From: Paracoccus thiocyanatus
GTDB lineage: Bacteria; Pseudomonadota; Alphaproteobacteria; Rhodobacterales; Rhodobacteraceae
Length of the DNA: 64,000 nucleotides
Direction: 5' to 3'
Assembly: GCF_900156255.1 (NCBI RefSeq)
Contig: NZ_FTMK01000008.1
Span: 1-64,000 of the forward strand
Shown: positions 44,041 to 53,754 of the stretch, piece after piece
How the letters are laid out: each line of letters begins with the position of its first letter
Numbering within the stretch: position 1 is the first letter of the stretch
Notes under the pieces: model-generated
Databases searched by the model: none
Seen by the model: only the letters and a program-made list of their open reading frames with translations
Told to the model about the DNA's origin: nothing
Translations under genes and position numbers: made by a program

Positions 44041-45033
44041 ATGGCATTTCGTCTGAAACTCGTTCCCGACGGCACCAGGATCGACTTTTTCCGCTGGCAG
44101 TGGCTGACCTTCGGCATCTCGGCCGTGGCCATGGTCGCCTCGGTGGTCCTGGTGCTGGTGATGGGGCTGAACTTCGGCATCGACTTCAAGGGCGGCACCA
44201 CCATCCGCACCGAAAGCCCCACCGCCTTCGAGGTGAGCGACTATCGCCAGGCGCTGAGCGAACTTGACCTGGGCGATGTCTCGATCACCGAGGTTTTCGA
44301 CCCCAGCTTCGGCGAAACCAAGCACGTCGCGATGATCCGCATCGGCACCACCCAGGAAACCGGCTCGGTCACGCCCGAGCAGTTGAACCAGGTCGAGGCG
44401 GCGCTGCATACCGTCGATCCGCAGGTGGTGTTCGCCGCGGTCGAATCGGTCGGCCCCAAGGTCTCGGGCGAGCTGATCAAGTCCGCCTTCTACGCCGTGG
44501 GCGCGGCGACGCTGGGCATCATGGCCTATATCTGGCTGCGCTTCGAATGGCAGTTCGCGCTGGGTGCGGTGATCGCGCTGATCCATGACGTGCTGCTGAC
44601 GGTCGGGCTGTTTTCGTTGTTCCAGCTACGATTCGACCTGACCACCATCGCGGCGCTGCTGACCACGCTGGGCTTTTCGGTGAACGATACTGTGGTGGTC
44701 TTTGACCGCCTGCGCGAAAGCCTGATCAAGTTCAAGACGATGCCGCTGATCGACGTCATGAACCTGACGGTGAACGAGACGCTGTCGCGCACCATCATGA
44801 CCGCCGTGACCACCGGCATCGCATTGACCGCCATGCTGATATTCGGCGGCGACGTGATCCGCGATTTCGTCATCGCCATGCTGTGGGGCGTGGTGGTGGG
44901 CTGCTATTCCACCATCTATGTCGCCAAGAACATCGTGCTGTGGCTGGGCGTCAAGCGCGACTGGTCCAAGCCCGATCCCAAGGAAAAGGCGCCCGGCGAA
45001 GATATTCCCGCAGCCTTTCGGGACGCGCCCTGA
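44041..45033 (+). CDS. secF: Protein translocase subunit SecF
   Basis: 330 residues, six TM helices. Motifs: GLNFGIDFKGGTTIR after TM1, and the TM4-5 segment TTLGFSVNDTVVVFDRLRE with a conserved Asp. It works as a complex with SecD. The TGA stop overlaps the ATG of the Mth938-like gene (TGATG). Confidence 0.95.
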   Translation: MAFRLKLVPDGTRIDFFRWQWLTFGISAVAMVASVVLVLVMGLNFGIDFKGGTTIRTESPTAFEVSDYRQALSELDLGDVSITEVFDPSFGETKHVAMIRIGTTQETGSVTPEQLNQVEAALHTVDPQVVFAAVESVGPKVSGELIKSAFYAVGAATLGIMAYIWLRFEWQFALGAVIALIHDVLLTVGLFSLFQLRFDLTTIAALLTTLGFSVNDTVVVFDRLRESLIKFKTMPLIDVMNLTVNETLSRTIMTAVTTGIALTAMLIFGGDVIRDFVIAMLWGVVVGCYSTIYVAKNIVLWLGVKRDWSKPDPKEKAPGEDIPAAFRDAP

Positions 45034-45389
45034 TGCCCAGCATGGTGCCGACCGAATTTTCCGGGGCCCAGCCGGTCGACGGCTACGGTCCGGGCTTCTT
45101 TCGCGTCGGCGGCACCGTGCATCAGGGCGCGGTCATCGTGACCGGCGGGGGCGTGCAGCCTTGGGGCGGGCTGGGCGACCGCGACCCCCTGCTGGCGCTG
45201 GCCGGTCGGGTGGATGTGCTGTTCCTGGGCCTGGGCGCCGAGGTCGCCTTTCCCCCGCGCGACCTGACCGCGGCACTGGAAGAGATGGGCGTGATGGCCG
45301 AGCCGATGACCTCGCCCTCGGCGGCGCGCAGCTATAACGTCGCGCTGTCGGAAGGCCGGCGCGTGGCCTGCGCGCTGCTACCCATATGA
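45033..45389 (+). CDS. Mth938-like domain protein
   Basis: 118 residues from ATG 45033, overlapping the secF stop. [20 protein letters not shown] and [18 protein letters not shown] are typical of the Mth938/NDUFAF3-like domain. In mitochondria NDUFAF3 helps assemble respiratory complex I; in bacteria the gene commonly follows secF, but its job is not settled. The end overlaps the ccmA start by 4 bp, so the protein is made from the same message as SecF and CcmA. Confidence 0.8.
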   Translation: MPSMVPTEFSGAQPVDGYGPGFFRVGGTVHQGAVIVTGGGVQPWGGLGDRDPLLALAGRVDVLFLGLGAEVAFPPRDLTAALEEMGVMAEPMTSPSAARSYNVALSEGRRVACALLPI

Positions 45390-46018
45390 GCTTGCTGGCG
45401 GTTCGCGACCTGGCGGTGGCGCGCGGCGGGCTGCGCGCGGTCGAGGGCGTCCACTTCGCGCTGGCGCCCGGTGCGGCGCTGGTGCTGCGCGGGCCGAACG
45501 GCATCGGCAAGACCACGCTGCTGCGCACGCTGGCCGGATTGCAGCCCGCGGTGGCCGGGGTGATCGAGGCCGCGGCCGATTCCATGGCCTATGCCGGCCA
45601 TTCCGACGGGCTGAAACCCGCCCTGTCCGCGGCCGAGAACCTGCGCTTCTGGGCCGAGATCTTTGGCGGCCGGGATATCGAGGCCGCACTGGCGGCGATG
45701 AACCTGCGCGACCTGGCCGCGCGCCCGGCCCATGCGCTTTCGGCCGGGCAAAAGCGGCGGCTGGGACTGGCGCGGCTGATGGTGACGGGGCGTCCGGTCT
45801 GGCTGCTGGACGAGCCGACCGTTTCGCTTGACCGCGATTCGGTGGCGCTGTTCGCGGCCATGCTGCGCGCCCATCTGGACCGGGGCGGCGCTGCGGTCAT
45901 CGCAACCCATATCGACCTGGGCCTGCACGAGGCCGAGATCCTGGAACTCGGCCCCTTCCGCGCCGGCCGGGTGCCGTCGCAGTCGCGGCCGGCCGGTTTC
46001 AACGAGGCATTCGGATGA
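45386..46018 (+). CDS. ccmA: Heme exporter ATP-binding protein CcmA
   Basis: 210 residues. ABC ATPase: Walker [18 protein letters not shown] (~36-52), signature [15 protein letters not shown], Walker [13 protein letters not shown] and the H-loop ATH. With CcmB it forms an ABC complex that frees holo-CcmE from CcmC in cytochrome c maturation (System I). ccmE, ccmF and ccmH are not in the window. Confidence 0.94.
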   Translation: MSLLAVRDLAVARGGLRAVEGVHFALAPGAALVLRGPNGIGKTTLLRTLAGLQPAVAGVIEAAADSMAYAGHSDGLKPALSAAENLRFWAEIFGGRDIEAALAAMNLRDLAARPAHALSAGQKRRLGLARLMVTGRPVWLLDEPTVSLDRDSVALFAAMLRAHLDRGGAAVIATHIDLGLHEAEILELGPFRAGRVPSQSRPAGFNEAFG

Positions 46019-46058
46019 AAGTCGCGCCCCAGGGGAACAAGCGGATGAGGATGGGCAA

Positions 46059-46715
46059 ATGTGGGCGCTGCTGATCCGGGACCTGCGGCTGGCCACCCGC
46101 TCGGGCGGCGGATTCGGCCTGGCGCTGGCGTTTTTCCTGATCGTCTGCACGCTGGTGCCCTTTGGCGTCGGCCCCGAGGGGGGCCAGCTTTCGCGCATCG
46201 CGCCCGGCATCCTGTGGGTGGGGGCGCTGCTGTCCTGCCTTTTGTCGCTAGACCGCATCTTTGCCCTGGATTTCGAGGATGGCAGCCTGGACCTGCTGGC
46301 CACCGCCCCCCTGCCGCTGGAAGGTGCGGTCGCGGTCAAGGCCCTGGCGCATTGGCTGGTGACGGGCCTGCCGCTGGCGCTGTCGGCGCCGGTCTTTGCG
46401 CTGCTGCTGCACCTGCCGGGGCCGGCCTATCCCTGGCTGGTCGCCTCGTTGGTGCTGGGCACGCCGGCTTTGTCGATGCTGGGCGCATTTGGCGCGGCGG
46501 TGACGGTCGGGCTGCGCCGGGGCGGGCTGCTCATGTCGCTTTTGGTGCTGCCGCTTTACGTGCCGACGCTGATTTTCGGGGCCGAGGCCGTGCGGCGCGG
46601 TGCCGCAGGGGCCGATCCGGTGACGCCTTTGGTCTTTCTTGCGGCGGTTACGCTGTCCACATTGGCGCTGACGCCCTTTGCCGCGGCGGCGGCGCTGCGC
46701 GTCAATCTGCGGTGA
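46059..46715 (+). CDS. ccmB: Heme exporter membrane protein CcmB
   Basis: 218 residues from ATG 46059. Six TM helices; the opening MWALLIRDLRLATRSGGGFG and the segment FEDGSLDLLATAPLPLEGAV are CcmB marks. Partner of the CcmA ATPase. A 40-bp gap separates it from ccmA. Confidence 0.92.
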   Translation: MWALLIRDLRLATRSGGGFGLALAFFLIVCTLVPFGVGPEGGQLSRIAPGILWVGALLSCLLSLDRIFALDFEDGSLDLLATAPLPLEGAVAVKALAHWLVTGLPLALSAPVFALLLHLPGPAYPWLVASLVLGTPALSMLGAFGAAVTVGLRRGGLLMSLLVLPLYVPTLIFGAEAVRRGAAGADPVTPLVFLAAVTLSTLALTPFAAAAALRVNLR

Positions 46716-46767
46716 ATGGGACCACTGGCCACTTGAGCGGGCGGCCTGCCCGATTTAGGAAGCAAAC

Positions 46768-47493
46768 ATGTCGATCTGGGAATATGCGAACCCCGTCAAA
46801 TTCATGCGCACCTCTGGCGCCGTCCTGCCCTGGGTGGTCGCCGCGGCGGCGCTTGCCACCGTGGGCGGCCTGGTCTGGGGGTTCCTGACGCCCGAGGATT
46901 ACAAGCAGGGTTCGACCGTCAAGATCGTCTTCCTGCATGTGCCCGCGGCGCTGATGGCGATCAATATCTGGCTGATGATGCTGGTCGCCTCGCTCATCTG
47001 GCTGGTCCGCCGCCACCATGTCAGCGCGCTGGCCGCCAAGGCGGCGGCGCCGGTCGGCGCGGTGATGACGCTGATCGCGCTGATCACCGGCGCGATCTGG
47101 GGCCAGCCGATGTGGGGCACCTGGTGGGAATGGGATCCGCGCCTGACCTCGTTCCTGATCCTGTTCCTGTTCTACCTGGGCTATATGGCGCTGTGGGAGG
47201 CGGTCGAGAATCCCGACAGCGCCGCCGACCTGACCGGGGTGCTGTGCCTTGTGGGCTCGGTCTTTGCGATCCTGTCGCGCTATGCGGTGAATTTCTGGAA
47301 CCAGGGGCTGCACCAGGGCGCCTCGCTGTCCGTGGCGCCGGGAGAGCGGATGTCGGCGATCTATCGCTATCCGCTTTACCTGTCGATGCTGGGCTTTTTT
47401 CTGCTGTTTCTGGCGCTGCTCTTGATCCGCACCCGGACCGAGATCCGTCGCCGCCGTCTGGCCGCATTGCTGGCAAGGGAGAATCGTGCATGA
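46768..47493 (+). CDS. ccmC: Heme exporter protein CcmC
   Basis: 241 residues, six TM helices. The tryptophan-rich periplasmic loop is GTWWEWDPRLTSFLILFLFY and two conserved histidines flank it (VFLHVPAALMAIN and NFWNQGLHQGASL). It loads heme onto CcmE in the periplasm. It overlaps ccmD by 4 bp. Confidence 0.94.
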   Translation: MSIWEYANPVKFMRTSGAVLPWVVAAAALATVGGLVWGFLTPEDYKQGSTVKIVFLHVPAALMAINIWLMMLVASLIWLVRRHHVSALAAKAAAPVGAVMTLIALITGAIWGQPMWGTWWEWDPRLTSFLILFLFYLGYMALWEAVENPDSAADLTGVLCLVGSVFAILSRYAVNFWNQGLHQGASLSVAPGERMSAIYRYPLYLSMLGFFLLFLALLLIRTRTEIRRRRLAALLARENRA

Positions 47494-47633
47494 CCGAACT
47501 TGGCAAATATGCCGGAACCGTATTGGCCGCCTATGGCGCCAGCCTGGTGCTGCTGGCGGGCATCGTCGTCCAGACCGTGCTGGCCAATTCCCGCGCCCGC
47601 CGCGCGCTTCAGGAGCATGAGCGCCGTGGCTAG
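47490..47633 (+). CDS. ccmD: Heme exporter protein CcmD
   Basis: 47 residues, a single TM helix (~11-33: VLAAYGASLVLLAGIVVQTV) flanked by MTELGKYA and a basic tail NSRARRALQEHERRG. Small subunit that stabilises the CcmABC-CcmE complex. Start overlaps the ccmC stop; end overlaps the ccmG start. Confidence 0.88.
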   Translation: MTELGKYAGTVLAAYGASLVLLAGIVVQTVLANSRARRALQEHERRG

Positions 47634-48165
47634 GCTTTCCCCGATGATGCTGGCGCCGGTCGCGGTGTTTGCCGGCTTTGCCGCCCTGGCCGGCTGGGCC
47701 TTGATGCGCAACGATCCCGACACGCTGCCTTCGACCATGATCGGCCGAGAGGCGCCGGCGGTCGGCGACACCACCCTGCCCGGCAAGGTGCAGCTGACCG
47801 ACGACATGCTGCGCCAGCCGGGGGTGAAGCTGGTGAATTTCTGGGCCAGCTGGTGCCCGCCCTGCCGGGCCGAGCATCCGACCCTGACCGAACTGTCCGG
47901 GCGGCTGCCGGTCTATGGCGTGGATCTCAAGGACCCCGAGGGGGCGGCGATGGGTTTCCTGTCCGGCCATGGCGACCCGTTTGCGGCGCTGGCCACCGAT
48001 CCGCGCGGCAGGACCGCCATCGAATGGGGCGTGACCGCCCCGCCCGAGACCTTTATCATCGACGGCACGGGTCGCGTCCTTTATCGCCATGTCGGCCCGC
48101 TGGTGCGCGAGGATTACACCGAGCGGTTCCTGCCCGAACTGGAAAAGGCGCTGGCGGCCGAGTGA
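47617..48165 (+). CDS. ccmG: Thiol:disulfide interchange protein CcmG (DsbE)
   Basis: 182 residues from ATG 47617; a GTG at 47626 has better spacing to AGGAG (47611-47615) and is equally possible. N-terminal membrane anchor (~10-30) then a thioredoxin fold with WASWCPPCRAEHP and the cis-proline region GVTAPPETFIID. It reduces apocytochrome c or CcmH in the periplasm. Last gene of this ccm run. Confidence 0.93.
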   Translation: MSAVARLSPMMLAPVAVFAGFAALAGWALMRNDPDTLPSTMIGREAPAVGDTTLPGKVQLTDDMLRQPGVKLVNFWASWCPPCRAEHPTLTELSGRLPVYGVDLKDPEGAAMGFLSGHGDPFAALATDPRGRTAIEWGVTAPPETFIIDGTGRVLYRHVGPLVREDYTERFLPELEKALAAE

Positions 48166-48196
48166 CGGCGCCGCCGGCCGGGCCGCAGCCCGGCAT

Positions 48197-48278
48197 GGGT
48201 ATTTTCGGAACGAAGAAGCCAGGAGTATCCGGCCGCGTCCGGGCATTCCGCAGCGTCGCCGGAGTATTTGGAAAACGG
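48197..48278. repeat. Degenerate copies of the intergenic repeat between ccmG and hisC
   Basis: GGGTATTTTCGGAACGAAG (48197-48215, continuing AAGCC) closely resembles the core of the inverted repeat at 41801-41865. A second, more decayed copy, GGAGTATTTGGAAAACGG, lies at 48261-48278 in the same direction. Confidence 0.5.
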
Positions 48279-48355
48279 TGAAAGCGGCCGGGCTGACGAG
48301 GCTTTCCAAGCCTTGCGCCGGGCGCTAAGACGGCCGGGCTTGCAAGAGGGCCGCC

Positions 48356-49459
48356 ATGTCGCAGAACCAGACGACCATCGCTCCGCAACCCGGCATTATG
48401 GAGATCGCGCTTTACGAAGGCGGGGCCTCGAAGGTGGCGGGGGTCGAGAATGTCGTGAAGCTTTCCTCGAACGAAAACCCCTTCGGGCCGTCGGAAAAGG
48501 CCCGCGAGGCGGTGGTCCGGGCCGCCCATGGCCTGCATCGCTATCCCAATACCGACCATGCCGGGCTGCGCGCCGCCATCGCCGAGGTGCATGGGCTGGA
48601 CCCTGAGCGGATCATCTGCGGCGTGGGTTCCGACGAGATCATCCATTTCCTGTGCCAGGCCTATGCCGGGCCGGGGACCGAGGTGCTGTTCACCGAGCAT
48701 GGTTTCCTGATGTATCGCATTTCGGCCCATGCGGCCGGGGCCACCCCGGTCGAGGTGGCCGAGCGCGACCGGGTCACGGATGTGGATGCGCTGATTGCCG
48801 GGGCGACCCCGCGCACGCGGCTGATCTTTGTCGCCAATCCCAACAACCCGACCGGCACCATGATCGGCCTGCCGGAATTGGAGCGGCTGGCCCGCGCCGT
48901 GCCGCAGGCGATCCTGGTGGTCGATGCGGCCTATGCCGAATATGTCGAGGATTACGACGGCGGCGCCGAGCTGGCGAGCCGGCTGTCCAACGTGTTCATG
49001 ACCCGGACATTTTCCAAGATCTATGGGCTTGGGGGCTTGCGCGTCGGCTGGGGTTACGGCCCGCGCGAGATCGTCGATGTGCTGAACCGCATCCGCGGCC
49101 CCTTCAACCTGTCCAATGTGGCGCTGGAAGGCGCCGAGGCCGCCATGCGCGACCGCGAGCATATCGCCCGCTGCCAGGCCGAGAATGCCCGCATGCGCGC
49201 CTGGCTGGCCGAGGCGCTGGCCGAGAAGGGCGTGCCTTCGGACACGTCATGCGCGAATTTCATCCTGGCGCGCCTTGCCGATGCCGAGACGGCCGGGGCC
49301 TGCGATGAATACCTCAAGGCGCAGGGGCTGATCGTGCGACGGGTCGGCGGCTACGGCCTGCCGCAATGCCTGCGCATCACCGTGGGCGACGAGGCATCCT
49401 GCCGGCGGGTGGCGCATGTCATCGGCCAGTTCATGGCCGAACGCGCGGGCAGCCGCTGA
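48356..49459 (+). CDS. hisC: Histidinol-phosphate/aromatic aminotransferase HisC
   Basis: 367 residues, PLP fold type [17 protein letters not shown] at ~35-50, [12 protein letters not shown], and the PLP lysine in [20 protein letters not shown]. It makes histidinol phosphate and, in organisms with this pairing, also serves phenylalanine/tyrosine transamination. It overlaps tyrC by 3 bp; the pair is a shared histidine/aromatic module. Confidence 0.92.
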   Translation: MSQNQTTIAPQPGIMEIALYEGGASKVAGVENVVKLSSNENPFGPSEKAREAVVRAAHGLHRYPNTDHAGLRAAIAEVHGLDPERIICGVGSDEIIHFLCQAYAGPGTEVLFTEHGFLMYRISAHAAGATPVEVAERDRVTDVDALIAGATPRTRLIFVANPNNPTGTMIGLPELERLARAVPQAILVVDAAYAEYVEDYDGGAELASRLSNVFMTRTFSKIYGLGGLRVGWGYGPREIVDVLNRIRGPFNLSNVALEGAEAAMRDREHIARCQAENARMRAWLAEALAEKGVPSDTSCANFILARLADAETAGACDEYLKAQGLIVRRVGGYGLPQCLRITVGDEASCRRVAHVIGQFMAERAGSR

Positions 49460-50394
49460 TGGCGGTGATCTATGATCGCGTGGCGCTGATCGGGCTGGGG
49501 CTGATCGCCGGCTCGATGGCGCTGGCCATGCGCGAGGCGGGGCTGGCGCGCAAGGTGGTGGGCCATGCCCGCAGCCCCGACACCCGCGCGGTGGCGCGCG
49601 AGATCGGGCTGGTCGACCGCGTGGCAGAAACGGCGGCTGAGGCGGTCGAGGGCGCCGATCTGGTGGTGCTGGCGGTGCCGGTCGGCGCCATGGGCGCGGT
49701 CGCGGCCGAGATCGCGCCGCATCTGAAGCCGGGCGCGACCGTGACCGATGTCGGTTCGGTCAAGCAGGCGGTGATCGAGGCGGTGGCGCCGCATGTCCCG
49801 GCGGGCGTGCATTTCATCCCCGGCCATCCGCTGGCCGGGACCGAGCATTCCGGCCCGCGTTCGGGCTTTGCCGCGCTGTTTCGCAATCGCTGGTGGCTGC
49901 TGACCCCGATCGAGGGCGGCGATCCGGCGGCGGTCGAGCGGCTGTCGGCGCTGATCCGCGCCATGGGTGCCAATGTCGAGGCGATGGATGCCGCCCATCA
50001 CGACCTGGTGCTGGCGGTGACCAGCCATACGCCGCACCTGATCGCCTATACGATGGTGGGGGTGGCCGATCACCTCAAGCGCGTCACCGAAAGCGAGGTC
50101 ATCAAGTATTCGGCGGCGGGCTTTCGCGATTTCACCCGCATCGCCGCGTCGGACCCGGTGATGTGGCGCGACGTGTTCTTGCAGAACAAGGAGGCGGTGC
50201 TGGACATCCTGGGCCGCTTTACCGAGGAGCTTTTCGTGCTGCAACGCGCCATCCGCATGGGCGACGGCGCGCATCTGCACGATTATTTCACCCGTACGCG
50301 GGCGATTCGGCGCGGTATCATCGAGGCCGGACAGGACACCGCCGCCCCGGATTTCGGCCGCAGCCCGGCGGCGGGCGAAACGCCCAAACCCTAG
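49459..50394 (+). CDS. tyrC: Prephenate/cyclohexadienyl dehydrogenase
   Basis: 311 residues. NAD-binding GLGLIAGSMALAMREAGLA at the N-terminus, then FIPGHPLAGTEHSGPRSGFA, the conserved substrate-binding histidine region, and AVTSHTPHLIAYTMVG. It oxidises prephenate or arogenate toward tyrosine. No chorismate mutase or ACT domain, so it is the monofunctional kind. Coupled to hisC; convergent with the DUF2125 gene 11 bp away. Confidence 0.92.
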   Translation: MAVIYDRVALIGLGLIAGSMALAMREAGLARKVVGHARSPDTRAVAREIGLVDRVAETAAEAVEGADLVVLAVPVGAMGAVAAEIAPHLKPGATVTDVGSVKQAVIEAVAPHVPAGVHFIPGHPLAGTEHSGPRSGFAALFRNRWWLLTPIEGGDPAAVERLSALIRAMGANVEAMDAAHHDLVLAVTSHTPHLIAYTMVGVADHLKRVTESEVIKYSAAGFRDFTRIAASDPVMWRDVFLQNKEAVLDILGRFTEELFVLQRAIRMGDGAHLHDYFTRTRAIRRGIIEAGQDTAAPDFGRSPAAGETPKP

Positions 50395-50405
50395 CGGCGC
50401 GGGCC

Positions 50406-51431
50406 CTAGCGCCGCGGGAAGGCCGGCGCCGGGCCCAGCACCATGGGGCCAAGGCTGGTCCTGCCATCGGCAAAGCTGAGCGGCAGGCGCAACTCCCCCT
50501 TGGCCGCGGGGGGCGGCACGGGGTGGCCCTCCTGTTCGGGCAGCGGCAGGTCCGAGATGTTTCCAAGCAGCGTGCCCGCCAGCGTCACCACCTTGGGCGA
50601 GATCAGCCGGGCCTTGGCCGCGGCCTGCAAAAGCGGCTGCGCATCGGCGGTATAGACCACGATCCGACCCTGGGCGCGGCCCTGGGCGTCAGCCTCGACC
50701 CGGCCCAGAAGACGGGCTTGCAGCGCCCCAAGCCGTATTTCCGCCCGGTCCAGGCGCAGTCCGACCGGCTGCGGCGCCTGGTTGGACGCCGGTGCCAGGG
50801 GCCGGGGCAGGGCATCCAGCCAGATCCGGCCCGCCGCGGTCATGCTGAGCCGCCCCGGCAGCGGCAGCGCGCCCAGCAGGCCCGGTTCCAGATCGTCAAG
50901 GTTCAGGTCCAGGTCATAGGCCGCGGCCGCATCGGGCGGCGCATCCGCCCCCAGCGCCGCGCGTTCCGCATCGGCTTGCAGCCCCTTTGCCAGTTCCGCG
51001 CCCCCAAGCGTCAGGCGGCCGGCGCTGACGCCGGCCGAGGCCAGGCCAAGCCCGCTTAGCGGCTGAAGGCGCAGCCGCGCCATGGCATCGGCAAGTCCCA
51101 GTTCCAGCGGGTCCAGCCCGGCGTCCGCCCCTCCAGGGTGCAGCACCGCATGCGGCGGCAAGGCCAGCCGCAGCGTGGTCGGGCGGAACGGCGCAAGCCA
51201 AAGCTCGGCCTGCGGCAATTCGACGCGCCCTTGCCCCACCTGCAACCCCAGCGCCAGGGCCCGCACCCCGATCCGCCCCGGTTCGCGCAATGGCTGCGCC
51301 GCGGCAAGCGCGACCATCGGCTGGCGGTCGGCGATCCGGCGCATCTGTTGGGCCAGCAGGCTTTCGCCGCCAAGCCACAGCCCCCCCAGCAGCAGGAGCA
51401 GAAGCAGGAATAGGGCAAGCAGTCGGCGCAT
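50406..51431 (-). CDS. DUF2125 family exported protein
   Basis: 341 residues. An N-terminal signal or anchor (LLALFLLLLLLLGGLWLGG) is followed by a beta-rich body: LAPFRPTTLRLALPPHAVL, DLDLNLDDLEPGLLGALP, and a final AKGELRLPLSFADGRTSLGPMVLGPAP. These fit the DUF2125 family of alphaproteobacteria, whose function is not known; the AsmA-like strand pattern suggests an envelope role. Shares a 92-bp divergent region with chaC. Confidence 0.78.
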   Translation of the reverse strand: MRRLLALFLLLLLLLGGLWLGGESLLAQQMRRIADRQPMVALAAAQPLREPGRIGVRALALGLQVGQGRVELPQAELWLAPFRPTTLRLALPPHAVLHPGGADAGLDPLELGLADAMARLRLQPLSGLGLASAGVSAGRLTLGGAELAKGLQADAERAALGADAPPDAAAAYDLDLNLDDLEPGLLGALPLPGRLSMTAAGRIWLDALPRPLAPASNQAPQPVGLRLDRAEIRLGALQARLLGRVEADAQGRAQGRIVVYTADAQPLLQAAAKARLISPKVVTLAGTLLGNISDLPLPEQEGHPVPPPAAKGELRLPLSFADGRTSLGPMVLGPAPAFPRR

Positions 51432-51523
51432 CCGGGCCTCGCGATCCTTGTGGCGTCTTGGAACGCCGATCCTGCTGTCCTAAGTTTTTCCTGACCGAAT
51501 TATCTAGGGCGCCGGGGTAAAGA

Positions 51524-52081
51524 ATGGGTGAACGGCCGGAGCATTGGGTTTTCGCCTATGGCTCGCTGATGTGGGATCCGGGTTTTCCCGTGGCCGAGAT
51601 GGCGCCTGCGACGCTGGACGGCTATGCGCGCAGCTTCTGCCTGCGCTCGATCATCTATCGCGGCACCAGCGAAGCGCCGGGGCTGGTGCTGGGCCTGCAT
51701 GCCGAAGCCGGGGCGCATTGCCGGGGCCTGGCGCTGCGCGTGGCCGCGCCCGACTGGCCGCGGTCCCTGGCCGGCCTGCGGGCGCGAGAGCTCAGCACCA
51801 ACGCCTATGCCGAACTGTCCCTGCCGCTGCTGCTGGCGGACGGGCGCCGGGTCGATGCCCTTGCCTATGTGATCCGGCCCGACCATGACCAATATGCCGG
51901 CCTGCTGGAACTGCACGAACAGGCCCGCATCATTGCCCAGGCCCAGGGCGGGCGCGGTCCCAATGCCGATTACCTGTTCAACACCGCCCGGCACCTGGCG
52001 CAGATGGGGATCGAGGACCGGGCGATGGATGAATTGGCGCGGCTGGTGCGGGGGCGGCTGGGCGGCACTGGCGCGGGATAG
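51524..52081 (+). CDS. chaC: Gamma-glutamylcyclotransferase, ChaC family
   Basis: 185 residues. The GGCT motif VFAYGSLMWDPGFPV is at residues ~8-23, followed by RSFCLRSIIYRGTSEAPGLV; the catalytic Glu is in the RARELSTNAYAE region. It cleaves glutathione to 5-oxoproline and Cys-Gly in the cytoplasm. Monocistronic by context; the next gene starts 80 bp later with its own site. Confidence 0.9.
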   Translation: MGERPEHWVFAYGSLMWDPGFPVAEMAPATLDGYARSFCLRSIIYRGTSEAPGLVLGLHAEAGAHCRGLALRVAAPDWPRSLAGLRARELSTNAYAELSLPLLLADGRRVDALAYVIRPDHDQYAGLLELHEQARIIAQAQGGRGPNADYLFNTARHLAQMGIEDRAMDELARLVRGRLGGTGAG

Positions 52082-52161
52082 CCGGTCCGGCTTGCAACGA
52101 CGCTTGGCAGGGGCGGACGGCGCCTCTACAGTCGGCTGCGCAAGCAGCAAGGGGGTCGAAC

Positions 52162-53754
52162 TTGTCCCGAACCGACGCCGAACCGTCCGAAGGTCCGCCC
52201 GCTGCGGCGGAAGGCCGCCGTTCCCGTGCCGCCCGGCTGGCGGTGACGCGTCAGGCCGGGCCGGGCGGGGCCGGCCCCTCGCAGCCGCAGTTCTCGCAGC
52301 CGGTGCGGCAGGTGCTGCTGATGCTGATCGTTCTGGTGCTGGTCGTGGCCGGGGGCTGGTTCGCCTATGGCCGCATCCTGTCGATCTTTCACTCGAACGA
52401 ATATTTGAACGGGCTGATCCTGGCCGTCTTTGTCATGGGCGTGCTGGGCTGTTTCTGGCAGGTCGCGGAACTGGTCAAGTCGGTTAGCTGGATCGAGCGT
52501 TTCGCCGCCCGCCGCCGCAATGCCGCCGAACGCGGCGTAAGCGGACCCGAGCCGGCCGGTCCCGACGACGCGCCGCGCCTGCTGGCGCCCTTGGCCGCGC
52601 TTCTGGGCCAGCGCGGGCCGGTGGGGGGGGCGATCTCGACCGAATCGTCGCGCTCGATGCTGGAATCGGTGGCGACGCGGATCGACGAGGCGCGCGATAT
52701 CACCCGCTACCTGGCCAACCTGCTGATCTTTCTTGGCCTTTTGGGGACGTTCTACGGGCTTGCGACGACTGTGCCCGCCGTGGTGGACACGATCCGCGCG
52801 CTGTCCCCTAAGGAGGGCGAGACCGGGATCGAGGTGTTCAACAAGCTGATGACCGGGCTGGAATCGCAGCTTGGCGGCATGGCGACGGCCTTTTCCAGTT
52901 CCCTGCTGGGCCTGGCCGGGTCGCTGGTGGTCGGGCTTTTGGAACTGTTCGTAGCCCATGGCCAGAACCGCTTTTATCGCGAGCTTGAAGAATGGATGTC
53001 GGGCTTTACCCGCATCGGCCTGGGCGGCGACGGCCAGGGCCTGGGAGAGGCGGCGCTGGCCGGCTTTATCGAACGGGTCGAGACGCAACTGGCCGGCCTG
53101 CAAGCGTTCTACGCCAGCCGCGACGATCTTCGCGACCAAGAGGCCGCCGCGGCCGACCAGCGTTCGCTGGCCTTGGCGCAGGGGGTGGAGCGGCTGGCCG
53201 ATATGCTCGGCTCGGACCGCGACCGGCTGGCCCAGGCGCTGGCCGGCGAACGGGACGCCGTGGGGCTGGCCTTGGCCGGGGTGGAACGGGCGATCGACGG
53301 CCTGGCCGAACGCCGCGACCCGGACCTGGCGGCGGCGCTGGATCGGATCCGCGAGGGCCAGGAGCGGCTGGCCGCCATGCCGCCGCCGCTTGGCGCCGAG
53401 TTCGCGGGCCTGCAAGAGGCGTTGGAGCGGCTGGCCGATGGGCAGTCCCGGCTGGTCGCCCTGGCCGAAGCCCCCGCCGATGCCGCCCCGCAAGCGGGGC
53501 TGGTCCAGGCGCTGGAACGGCTGGCCGATGGCCAGGACCGGCTTCTGGATCTGGGCGCGCAGCGGCCGGTCGCCGCCGCTGCGGCCGGCGACGATCCAGA
53601 AGCGCGGATGCGGCTGCGTTCCATCGACGTGCAGCTTGGCCGGCTGGTCGAGGAGACCGCCAGCGGCCGCGACGGGTTGATCGCCGAATTGCGCGGCGAT
53701 CTTGCGGCGCTGACCCGCGCCATTCGCAGCCTGGAGCGGGGCTATGGGGCTTAG
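52162..53754 (+). CDS. MotA/TolQ/ExbB-like proton channel protein with long coiled-coil tail
   Basis: 530 residues from TTG 52162 (GGGGGT upstream). Four TM segments: ~50-68, 84-104, 183-203 and 240-265; the TM3-TM4 part (LANLLIFLGLLGTFYGLATT, then TAFSSSLLGLAGSLVVGLL) is the MotA/ExbB core. Residues 270-530 are a long hydrophilic, helical tail with repeated LERLADGQxRL units. It overlaps the MotB-like gene by 11 bp, so they should form one stator-like complex. Not the flagellar motor: the usual MotA cytoplasmic torque loop is not seen. Function unknown. Confidence 0.75.
   Translation: MSRTDAEPSEGPPAAAEGRRSRAARLAVTRQAGPGGAGPSQPQFSQPVRQVLLMLIVLVLVVAGGWFAYGRILSIFHSNEYLNGLILAVFVMGVLGCFWQVAELVKSVSWIERFAARRRNAAERGVSGPEPAGPDDAPRLLAPLAALLGQRGPVGGAISTESSRSMLESVATRIDEARDITRYLANLLIFLGLLGTFYGLATTVPAVVDTIRALSPKEGETGIEVFNKLMTGLESQLGGMATAFSSSLLGLAGSLVVGLLELFVAHGQNRFYRELEEWMSGFTRIGLGGDGQGLGEAALAGFIERVETQLAGLQAFYASRDDLRDQEAAAADQRSLALAQGVERLADMLGSDRDRLAQALAGERDAVGLALAGVERAIDGLAERRDPDLAAALDRIREGQERLAAMPPPLGAEFAGLQEALERLADGQSRLVALAEAPADAAPQAGLVQALERLADGQDRLLDLGAQRPVAAAAAGDDPEARMRLRSIDVQLGRLVEETASGRDGLIAELRGDLAALTRAIRSLERGYGA

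Noticed and set aside
41347..44586. A 1079-codon open frame on the minus strand opposite yajC-secD-secF
   Set aside because: It is antisense to well-supported Sec genes, has Arg/His/Asp/Gln-rich low-complexity translation and arises from high GC at third positions.
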